Assembly (NCBI GenBank): GCA_934045905.1
Contig: OW203762.1
Location: 17,020,345-17,084,344 of the forward strand
DNA: 64,000 nucleotides
Direction: 5' to 3'
Source: Leuctra nigra
Taxonomy: Eukaryota > Arthropoda > Insecta > Plecoptera > Leuctridae
A program made the translations under genes and the position numbers. Shown in pieces: positions 27,101 to 39,100 of this stretch; the stretch's first letter is position 1, and each line of letters starts with the position of its first letter. Below the pieces are notes generated by a model. That model saw only the letters and a program-made list of their open reading frames with translations, searched no databases and had not been told where the DNA came from.

Positions 27101-30100
27101 CGTCATGTAATAGAGTCAACCCCCCCGCCTGACGGAGTCCATTGTAGAAGCTATAATCACATGTAGATTGACAAACATAACCGGGATGTGTAAAGATGTT
27201 AGAGAGGTAACTCGAATTAAATCAAAATATGCTAACAAGTTACAGTTTTGTCTTTATCTTTTATTAGATCTTTATTGCATGCTTTCTCGAATAACGCGAC
27301 GAGGTATAACGATGAATGAAGAAAATTCTCAGATTGTAGCTAAAGCTTTTACCTGATTGTTAAAAAAATGTTATAGGTCTTTAAATAACCGTTATTATTT
27401 ATTTCTCGGGCTGGAAAACGCAAGTTCATAAATAGGTAACTCGGGGGGTAAAGGTTACGGCCGAACTATAAAGTTAATAGAGTTAAGATAGTTAAGTTCG
27501 GAATCGAACGAAGAATCGTCCGAGATCTCTAGAGAGCACTCTCTGCAGAGGAAAATAAAGAAAGTCCTGACAACGAAATACTGCCCTACTTCCAACAACA
27601 CCCTTAAAGATGTCAGGAAACCGGATCTCTTCCCTGATGCTTTATTTCTCTTTATTTTAAGTAAATGTTACGAACCGTAAACCAGAAGATTGAGGATAGT
27701 TTTTAAACTCGCACTCCACATTTTCGAGCTGATTACTTATGCGGTAGAACTAAGCGCTATATATAATCCCTCGAACTCATGTTTAACATACTGGAAGATT
27801 AATTAATAACTTCTTATTGTAATGCGGTGCAATGGAAAAAGCTACGTGTTCAAGATATAATTGCAGCAATTTGTGATAGTTCTTTTGTCTCCATTACACT
27901 AGCATTATGCAAAATACTCACAATTGCTCTAATGTGTTCCGCTCAATAGAAACATGCAGGTATAATTGATAGCGTTTTTCTGGAAAACGCCCTGTGTAAT
28001 GCGTTGATAAGCGAGACAATTTCGTTCATGTCGTTGCGGATGAAAGCGATTGAAAACACACCTCAAATTACACGCAATTGATCAGTGATAATTCTGTATT
28101 TCAGAAAGAAGGCCGATGTCCAATTCAATGATTTTCGAGGCGAGCTCATAAACCATGTAATTCTGCCTTCATCCAATCTCATGCTAGTGACTTTAGTTTT
28201 ATACCTCTGAGTTACAAAATCAATTGATCAATTTCTTGAGGTAAGCGTTAACTGCCAAAAGTACCCGCTATAGTTCGGTAAACAAGAATTGTAGAATTAT
28301 TTAACTTACACGTTGGGCAGCTTATAGAAGTGAGAACAACCCCCATTAATAATTTACAAGTGATCAAGGCGCGTACTTTTTTAATTCCTAAATTAATTTA
28401 AATTTTTAGTAAGAGCTGTATACACTTCCAAGTCAGGTAATCTTTTTACTTCTACAATTTTGAAACATACCCTTAGAAACGAGGCATTTTTCGTAGATTC
28501 TTTTCCGTTCTCTAGCAGTGCAGTCGAGTTGTTACATGACAGTTCTATGCTGATTGCTCCTCAAAATGTCGAGCTATAACTGAAATCCGCCGTCGGCTAT
28601 GCATTTAACTCCACAACACTAAACCGTTTGATATTACACACTGGTCCATTAATTACTCGCTCGTTTAGTCGACATAGCTCGTTTAAAGCTGAACAGCATC
28701 CCCATCTCGACGCCATGACGAATCATTGACCAAGTTCTGTGCGTGGGAAATCTGTTCACCTGACGGCCCCGGGACATTCGGCGTGAAACAACTCACCCTC
28801 GCCTCCGCGTCTACGTCAAACATAAACACGGATACGTTTAAACAAATGTTTCATTGTGCAGGGAAAGTCCCCGGGTAGGACTTGAGTCACGTTTAGCAGC
28901 TCGCTTTTCCGCCACGTGGGAAAGCAATGAAATACAATAGGGAAACTCTCTGTGGAGCGCATTGATAAGCGGGAAATTATTCTTCTATGGACCTGTAGTA
29001 GCTGCAAAGACAATATTATTTTATCAAGGCAATAAATTTACCAAAATATTTCAAAATAAGCTTTAAATATCAATAACTCTTGAAGCTCCTACCTGATTTG
29101 TCCTAGAATTTGTAAACGCTAATAAAATGTTTGTCCTAATGACCATGCAAAATTCGAACTTGATCGGGCATTAACTTTATTTTATTTTTAACTAATGAGA
29201 GGATTTTACACATTTCAAATATTTATTTTTAAAAAAAACTTAAAATGTCAATAACTCTTGAAGCTCTTACCTGATTTGTCCTAGAATTTGTAAACGCTAA
29301 TAAAATGTTTGTCCTAATGACCATGCAAAGTTCGAACTTGATCGGGCATTAACTTTATTTTATTTTTAACTAATGAGAGGATTTTACACATTTCAAATAT
29401 TTATTTTTAAAAAAAACTTAAAATGTCAATAACTCTTGAAGCTCTTACCTGATTTGTCCTAGAATTTGTAAACGCTAATAAAATGTTTGTCCTAATGACC
29501 ATGCAAAGTTCGAACTTGATCGGACATTCGCTTCATTTTAATTTTTAACCAATGAGAGGATTTTGCTGAAAAACTGTCCACATGTTCGGTCGTTTGTCCT
29601 TGGATGAAATCAGTTCTCCCCGGGCCACTAGCGTAAAACAACACACTCTTAGCAGACATTGTTTCGTCTGCCTCAAACATAAACACTGGATACGTTTTAA
29701 GCAAATATTTCCCCGGCCACTAGCGTAAAACAACACACTCTTAGCAGACATTGTTTCGTCTGCCTCAAACATAAACACTGGATACGTTTTAAGCAAATAT
29801 TTCCCCGGCCACTAGCGTAAAACAACACACTCTTAGCAGACATTGTTTCGTCTGCCTCAAACATAAACACTGGATACGTTTTAAGCAAATATTTCCCCGG
29901 CCACTAGCGTAAAACAACACACTCTTAGCAGACATTGTTTCGTCTGCCTCAAACATAAACACTGGATACGTTTTAAGCAAAGATTTCCCCGGCCACTAGC
30001 GTAAAACAACACACTCTTAGCAGACATTGTTTCGTCTGCCTCAAACATAAACACTGGATACGTTTTAAGCAAATATTTCCCCGGCTAGGACTCGAGTCAT

Positions 30101-33100
30101 TTACGTTTTGCTCTGCTTTTCTGCCACGTACAGGGATACCAACACAACCTGGACGAAACTAATGGTATTCTAATTAGTTTATTAAAACATAAAAGTATTG
30201 TTGGCAATTAAAAAGTGCTTTAAACGTATAATGATGCTGTGTCGTGATTGTCTACACGATTTCGTTCCAACTGTATAATTTTATTCTGTAGAGCAGATCA
30301 AATCAAGAATTAGTTGCTAATTGCTGTAATAACGCTTACATAATAATTTAATTTAATTTCGTTTTGATTAGTTCAAATGTAAAGCAAGAGCACGCTTTGT
30401 GTATTTATGTTACTAACTAATGTATATTTAAGAATATTTGTTTAGTATTTTAACTATATTATCACAGAGAATGAATACAATACTTGAGTGGTTCATACAA
30501 AACTATTTACTTTGCTCAACGAACTACTCACCATTAATAAACAAGAAATAGGAGCTATATCTTGTATTATAATTGCAAAAGTTTTCCATGAAATTATTCA
30601 GGGAGTGAAGCGAGCGTTTCTTTTTAACTATTTTGATCCTGATCTCTATTTGTTTTCTCTTATTTTGTCTAATTTTTAATGGAGGTCAGAACGTTTCTAT
30701 GAGCGCTGAAATTTTGCATTCATGAATGTACATACCTCTCGTCTGGGTTTGTTGTGCATCGTAATTTAAGTATTGTGCACCGCACCTTGCAAATAGTTAT
30801 CAGTACGCCTGTTTTCCAAGGTCTGTAGATCAGGATGTTCCACACGGCATATTTGTGGGCAATACACAGTCTCGCTTATCAACGCGTTACACAGAGCGTT
30901 TCTAGTTTGATGGGCTGTTTTCTAATTCCACAATTCCAAGCCTTGTTCAAATGGCAGAATTGATTTTCTGATTGGTGTGTTTCCGAGATTGTTGCCTGCA
31001 TCTTAGATTTTGCCCGCAGCGCTTCCAGGGTATTAAAAGTTCACTAAGTCCATCGTTATACTGCAAAGTATTCCATACAAAGTTTCCCTCGGATCCGGGT
31101 CAAGAAAATGCAGGAAGCCACTCGTTTTCTTTTGTTAAGTAGATACGAGGTATTGTGAAGCGGGAAATATTGTCCTGATCCCGGTTTACAGCTTCCGAGC
31201 TTTTTTCAGCTGCTCTAAATTTCTGAACAATTTTCAATATACGGAACTGATTTGAAATTCAGCCCTCAGTACCTCCCCAATTCTTGTGCTGGAACTGAGG
31301 TACTCAATATAGAATTCTTTAGATATTGTAACCATGGCATTTGTCCAATACAAAATATATAATTCTTGCTGGTCTTCCTGTTTATGTACCACTTAGAGAA
31401 AGCGCAATTAGAACCTCGGTTAATGGATTTTACGATTACCCAAGTCAGACTTTCCTACGAGAGACTGTTCTTGAAACTTTCACTTTTTAACTTCCGTTTG
31501 TATTATTTTCTACACAATGTGTGAAGTAGTTTGATAACAGCAGTCTTGCCTTTGCGTGTTTTTTTTCTGAACCATCTATTTACAAAAGTCTTTACAAGTT
31601 CTTTGCTCTTTCATAAGTTTTCGTCTTTTCATTGATGTTTAGATTGGCGTTTTGTTTTAGATCGTTTAGATTCTGAATTAATGTTTTTATATTTAGATTG
31701 ATGCAAACAAAATGGTTTTCAAAACACTTTCTAACATTAGTATGTATCCTGTTTCTTTGTTGGTGTATACAAATTCTAAATAATTTAATTAATTTTTACA
31801 GGATTTGCAATATGTATGTAATATTTTCATGAATTGAATAATATACATTCCTTGTTGCTGTCAGTAAAACATGTTCTGCAAGTGCGACGGTTTAATTAGT
31901 TCCCCTGCAGTTCCACAAACACTTTGTCTCTATTTTAGAATCCATTCTGTCAATGTTTTTCTTCGTTCTCAAGTACTTCACCTCAAACGCGGCGCGGTTT
32001 ATGCGCAGGGATGCCACAAGCTCTTCTCTTGTATTCTCAATAGACTCGGCGCTATAAATTATAAGCTTTGATCAAAATGTTGATTTACGAGCAATTGAAT
32101 GAGGCTCTATAAAGCGAATTTCAGCTTCTATGGCCCGTAGGAATTATTAGTGATAGATGCGTCAGCGGTGACATTAAGTAGGCACATAACGACAAAGAGT
32201 CAATTGCATTGCCTATGGGACACCACACCAAGGATTTCAACCAAGCTCTGATAATGATAAATAGCCGAAATGCAAGTTTAGTTTACAGTACTGTTGACGA
32301 GTTTAGTAATGAATTGGAAAATGACTTAATTATCTAGCAGTCCGGGTTTTTGTTTTGTATAGTGGGACGGATCGATGTTGTTATAACAAAGTTGTGGATT
32401 ATTGAACAGGCGGTGCGGAATTGAACAAACAATGTGCGAAATTGTGGAAGATTTTGTGAAATGAGAGGAGTTTTAGGTGTGAATGGGATTTCGAATTGAC
32501 AGAGCGACTCAATTAGAGAGCAAATGTGTTAATTATAGCGGCAAATATAGAATGAAACGATAATACAGTGATACAGTTGTGTGGGCGTTTTTAATAATTC
32601 ACGGTGCTCGAACTAAATGTCTGCTTCAACGGATGTGGTGAGAGAATAAAATAACAGAAGTTGCAGGTAAAATTATGTGTTAACTTTTTGTGATAGTTTC
32701 ACAGGTTTGCTCGTTATTTCACACATATGTAGTTTTACTTAAGACTCGACATGATTGGCTGAAGTTGTGAACCAAAGAGTATGTTTTCAAGAATGATAAA
32801 AAGTTTATGTAAAGAAACTGTAAACGTCTCATCTCATTTTCGTGATAAAAGAAAAATATATAGATAACTTGGGATCGAAAATGTAGTAAGCGTTGATGTA
32901 GTTTCACCAAATCAAAAACCGGTATTGGAACGAAACGGATTGGCTGCTGATCAGGTTCCTTGACAGTCAATCCTTGTTATTATCAATGAAATCAGAGCTC
33001 ACCTACTAGAGTTTGATGGCGAGTTAGCATAGACTTCATAGGATGATGCCATCAAATCATTTTCACCCAATCCGTTTCTTTCGAATACCGTTTTATCTTT

Positions 33101-36100
33101 TGTTAGGTGTACTTTGCCTATGCTATTCAGAGTTTGAAGTGGCATCACATCACATAATGGTTAGTAAAATACAAATATTTGAACAGAAACACTGGTATTG
33201 TCAAGAAATAAAAATAAAAAAAAGAGTCCGCAATATTTCGCCGATGCGTTCGACCGGCTTTGTCAAGCGAGACTGGCGAGTTCCGATACCACTACTGCTT
33301 CTCTGACGTCAGCCCCCCACCAAGAGCCCACATACCAAGACCATATATGGCCTGACGTCTACCTAACCGATTTTCGCGCCGAATTGAACCGAGCCTTCAC
33401 CACAGGACGAAGCATAGCCACCCATACGTCATCAAAATGACACGATGACTGACTAATAACTTCATCCACGCATGTGATGAACGCTGACTCAATAAATTTT
33501 CTTTTCCTAGCGTTACTTTCTTTATATACTTCTATAGCAGAATCCCAATCAAAAGTATGCATGTTAGTCCACGCATGTTCAGCTACTAACGATGTAGAAA
33601 TTTTATGATTTTTTTACGTTATCTCGATGTTCTTTAATACGTATGTCAAGTGGCCTCCCTGTTTCACCTATATACACTTCTTGACACTGACATGGGAGCG
33701 CATAGACAATTTCCTTGGAATTCTGCTGAAGATCAACCGGTTTAGTTTGACAGAGAAGACTTCTAAAAGTGTTAGGAGATTTAAAAACTGTTCTAATATT
33801 AAATGATCCCAGAATTCTACGAACTTTTTCCGAAAAATTAGGAACGTAGTCCAAACAAATGGTTTTCAATGGGTTTTCCAAACGAATAGTCCGACGCTCC
33901 GTCGCCTCCTTCCTATTCAAGATTCTATCTAACATACGCACAGGGTAACCGTTTGCCACAAAAGATTCAAAAAGATGATTTTTCTCGGGGGATTTTTCTT
34001 TGATTTTTTTGATTTTTCTTATATATCGGCGAAATATTGCGGACTCTTTTTTTTATTTTTATTTCTTGACAATACCAGTGTTTCTGTTCAAATATTTGTA
34101 TTTTACTAAGTTGTTTCCTGGTATATTATCTTCTTCTTTGTGTTTATTACATAATGGTTAGTTATATTAAATTTTAAATCCAATCCCCGTTCTGCCTTCA
34201 AACGCCTTCTGTCTCTACTTTTAGGGACTAAGTAATTGGCATTTAAGGGCCTTTGCAATATTTTGTACTCGTTATTATTTTTAAATGGATCCTTTTTAAA
34301 CGCCATTACGCCAATTAATGCAAAAAACAAACAGAAATATCATCCTATGGGCGGCTCAATAGCCACGGGCAAGACAATTTCGCAGGACAGAAGGAAATAA
34401 ACTGCCGTTTTTATTCTCTTTGAAGTTGAACATGACAGGCATTATGTTTTTTTACGCACAAACGTCGGTAAGTCAGAATGTAATGGTGGTTCCTCGGGCA
34501 CATTTCTGATGTTGTGTGAGAGAAATCTCAAATATTCACGCCTCCCTTGCTCCTGAAACAGAGGGAATTGCCCGTTCCATCTTTCAGAACAAAAACTCGA
34601 GGATTATTTCATGAAAGATTCACATTTCAGTTTCATTCACGGAATCGCTTTGCTTCTTCCCACCGGCCTCTCTGCTCGGTTGCTGGAGTGTTTTTCAAAA
34701 TGTTCTTCGTGTATAATTACCCCTTGGACGAGGAGTGTAGGCGGATTATGAGTTTTGGCCAACGTCAAATGATGGGTTTAACTGTCATTCGGGCAGGGCC
34801 GAGTTCGAGATCTGTTGGAGGCTTTTCTGCTTGTGGTTTCATATGATCCCTTGTAGGCTATACGTATTAATTTGTGGTGAGTGCTTCATTGTCCACTAGA
34901 GATGACCGCGTGAGTGGATTTCCACTCCCGTCGGGTCAAGTCACGAAGTCATTTTCAATTTTTCACGCACACTCACGCACGCAGTTTCTTAAAATGTGGC
35001 ACGCACACTCACGCAGACAATTTTACACTCACGTAGTAACAGCTTATTCATATAATACACGACACTGCAATTAATTTTGCTCATTGTCATAATCACCATA
35101 CATGTTGAGGGTAAAGCAATAATGATGCTCTGATTTTGTTTTATTTTAATGTCAAAGAAAACTATTGCGGATTTTTTTTCATTAGTCCCAATTGATCATC
35201 TCACAAAAACAAATACAGTTTTCAAAGTTTGGTAGGTTTGGCAGTTTGGTAAGTTGGTTTGGTGTTACGTACAACTTTGCACACTCATGCACGACATTTT
35301 CATGTAGATGCACACTCACGCACACTCACGATGAAATACGTGAGTCACGCGTGCCTGTCACCTGTATTTACATCATCCTTGTGCGAATATGAGTAGTGTT
35401 ATCTAGGTAAAATGCAAATTATTGAGAGGCCCACCAATCAGCCTCCACATGTGACACGTTGAAGCGACAATGTTGTGGGGATGAAAGGACGGTTTGAAAT
35501 GCGGCGACCACTTTGTTGAAAAATGTGATCTCCCAGTAGTTATGAGCGGCTGTATTTTACATAAATGAAGTAGATTTCTCTGCATTGCAAAATTCTGAAT
35601 TTCAAATCGGCTCATAACTTTTACAACAAATTTTTGTAAAAAAAAAATAAAAAAAAATGTGGTCATCGCTTTTTAAAGATCAATTCCTATACCAAAACTT
35701 TGTCGTTTTAACAAATTGTCAAACTTCGACGAAGTCAGAAAATTAGAGAATTAGCGGGTGATTCTCCCCTTTACCCATTGTATTACTTATAAAGACATAG
35801 TAATGTAGAAGTAAGATTAGCGATAGGCATTGTTTCGTCGACTTTCTAATGATTTGCTAAGGGGAAAGTGGGTAAAGTTGGAACGAACATGTGTCGAGGA
35901 TTATGCAATCCTGCCTCGGGTTCATCATCCTATATTGAGGGTTTGCATGGATTCCATCATATTATAGTTCCCATTCTCGTCTTACCCTAATTACCCTTTC
36001 ATCTCTCACTCAACCTCCTAATAATTATACGTATATAATCAAATTTGCATCAATCGACCTCGGAATCGCACTATTTTCAAAACCGTCAGGATTGAATTTG

Positions 36101-39100
36101 CAGGCGTTTTGTGCTACACGTAACTCAACATTCTCATTATACTTGCTAGAGCTACTGTGTCAACTCGTGGTTGTAAAATACAGAGAGATAATACAATATT
36201 TCAAACATCGGACGATAAAACTCACACATGGTGGCGCTGTGATCACGGTGTGGAGCATAAAGAGAGATTAAACAAGCGAATGCTTTGTAACTGGATATTT
36301 AGGGACGCTGTTTTGATCGGAATCACATTTTGGCATTGACGGTTAACTGTAGTAAACTATAAGGATATAGTTTCACAAAGGACACTATTTCAATGCCGGT
36401 TGAGAAGCACACAAATATTATTATACCTATAATATATTCTTGTTTTATAAATATACCTATTCTTCTTGGAACGCTGGTAGGGGTGACAGGACATTTGAGT
36501 AAAAAGTGAAACATTGTGGCGCACTTTGTAGAAGTGATAAAAAGTGTCTTAAAAGTAATTTAGCACAGATTGTTAGTGTGGTCGGGGTTCCTAGAAGTGA
36601 ATGAAGATGGCGCTTGCAGTAAGTACGTCGTTACCGCCCTCTAAACGCGGTGGTTCTTGTGCTAGGTTCGCCCTGTTGCCAGATTGCCTGTACAACCGCC
36701 GAGATAGATATTCCCTGTGCACTTGTTGTTTTGTTTTATCTCGGAACAGAACATTTGGAGATGGAAGCGAAGATGCAGCTTCCGTTGGCAACTTGCTTGA
36801 GGGACAAGATTGATGAAAAACCCAAGCCGCGGTCTCCCGAGACTGATACATCTGATCTTGTCTCGCAAGCAAGTCGCTGCTATTCGATACTTGAGGGCTT
36901 AAATTGCATTAGAATTGCTGTTTTGAAGCAATCTTCGTTGCTGGATTAGTGAGCAGTAAAGTTCAGGACAATAGTCGGTGCAATCAGGATCAAAGCTCAG
37001 CGCACTTTAAACCTGAATTAAACGGAGACACTTTTTCATGCAAGTCTCTGAGTACAATTAGTCTTGATGCAATGTTTAGGTAGGTATACTAAATAGAACA
37101 TTTTTACATGAATGTTTCACTCACTCGAATGGTAGACTCGTATGTTGCTTAATTAAAGTTTTCGTTAAGATATTTTAGAGTTTTAATCTATTTTGGTTAT
37201 GGCATGTGCCCAAATTTTCATCGAACCATTGATCAAAAAGTACATTTTTTTTTTTTGTATATATAAGTAAATGATTCAATTTTAATATACCTAGACTGCA
37301 TTCTAGAATCTACAATTCTTTGCCATAGTTCAAATTCTATCACAGATCTGTAATATTTTAGTATTTAACTGCGGGTTGTCATTGTTTTTGTGTTTAATTT
37401 ATTTGGTCACTTATTGTATTTTTTATTTTTTTATATATTTGTATTTGTGGACATTAGTCCGATACGAATAAATGTCAAATTGTACAAAAATAATTGGAGA
37501 TATCGAATTTTTATTGGTAGGTATATTTATCAGAATATGTCACACCATGCTATCAATGTTAGGATGAAATCGCTCGAAGATGAACAAGTTGTTTCACTCA
37601 CATGCCAACCCTCGATTTTCCCAGATAAAACTACATAAACCAATAACCCTGTTCTGAAGAATAATGCTTCTTATGGGTACTTGTTTTATACTTTATTATG
37701 ATGGAAGTGCCCTACAATATCCATAAACCGTATGCCAGTGTGGTGCAGCTTTGAAATATGATCCGCGTACACTCAATTTAAAGCTACGTTCGTCGGCGAC
37801 GTATATACAGAGTTTTATTCGACTTAGGAGCAGCGGTATAACATTTCTATGTCATCAAACGTTTCTTTCGTTCGTGCTAAGCGTGCGACGTCGCAGATTA
37901 GGAGTTCGTCAGAGGTTAATGTTGAGGCGTCGTGTTGCAGGCACAAGCAACGTCGGCGCCGGCGGTTCGTAGTCGGCGTCGTCCAAGACACTCCGTCGCG
38001 ACGGCTGAAACGACGTGTTAGCGTCGTGTTGCAGGTTTAACGTCAACAAGGACGCCGGGAGATCCGAGGTGGCGTCGCCTAAGAGACTGCGTCTCGACGT
38101 CTTGACACGAGGTGTTTGTCAGAGGTTGACGTGGGCGTCGTGTTGCAGGTACACATCAACGTCGGCGCCGGCGAGTCCGAGGTGACGTCGTCCAAGGGAC
38201 TGGCGTCGTGACGTCGTGGTGTTTGTCAGAGGTTGACGTGGGCGTCGTGTTGCAGGTACACATCAACGTCGGCGCCGGCGAGTCCGAGGTGGCGTCGCCC
38301 AAGGGACTGGCGTCGTGACGTCGTGGAGTTTGTCAGAGGTTGACGTGGGCGTCGTGTTGCAGGTACACATCAACGTCGGCGCCGGTGAGTCCGAGGTGGC
38401 GTCGCCCAAGGGACTGCGTCTTGACGTCGTAGTGTTTGTCAGAGGTTGACGTGGGCGTCGTGTTGCAGGTACACATCAACGTCGGCGCCGACGAGTCCGA
38501 GGTGGCGTCGCCCAAGGGTCTGGCGTCGTGACGTCGTGGTGTTTGTCAGAGGTTGACGTGGGCGTCGTGTTGCAGGTACACATCAACGTCGGCGCCGGCG
38601 AGTCCGAGGTGGCGTCGTCCAAGGGACTGGCGTCTCGACGTCATGGTGTTTGTCAGAGGTTGACGTGGGCGTCGTGTTGCAGGTACACATCAACGTCGGC
38701 GCCGGCGAGTCCGAGGTGGCGTCGCCCAAGGGACTGCGTCTCGACGACTTGACTTGGCACGAGGTGATCATCGCCAGGAGGGACGCCGCCTTCACGCTCA
38801 GGATCGACGCCATACACGTCGTCAAGTGAGTAGGCACTTTGATCTTTTCACCTCGCCTCAACGTGATCTTCACCTCGATCAGTTTCTTCAATCAAATCTC
38901 GAGCTCTGGTCGCGAGCCAAAACATTCGACAATAAATAGAACATGTCGGACGGAGCAAGTTGGCTCTGGGACACGCTCTAGTCTTTTATCCAGAGGTTTG
39001 GGTTCGATTCCCAGGGTTATTCTTCCTTAATTTCTCCGTGGTTTCCCCGAGTCAAAATTACCCACTAAATAGCCCAGGACTGCCTCCTTCCCAACTTCCA

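Larger units (their letters stand above)
34163..37850. other. Intronic sequence with minor repeats
   Basis: It contains cacactcacgca-type clusters at about 34900-35350 and the MITE-like copy at 35459-35714. A minus-strand frame at 34106-34330 has no recognised domain. No gene was recognised. Confidence 0.5.
3134..38682 (+). other. Giant kon intron 1 (35.5 kb)
   Basis: Bounded by GTAAAC at 3134 and ttgcag ending at 38682. It separates the first and second exons of a single LamG domain. I see no other gene inside. Contents are listed separately: at least eight tandem arrays, several MITEs, a Penelope-like remnant and a 200-N gap. Its insertion load contrasts with the compact 3' half of the gene. 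Confidence 0.85.

Noticed and set aside
29492..30072. Repeated minus-strand frames of 63-83 codons
   Set aside because: Offset by exactly 92 bp; they are repeat artefacts.
36601..36949. Possible small gene starting with an atgaagatggcg context
   Set aside because: Several overlapping frames on both strands, none with a recognised domain; no promoter or splice evidence.
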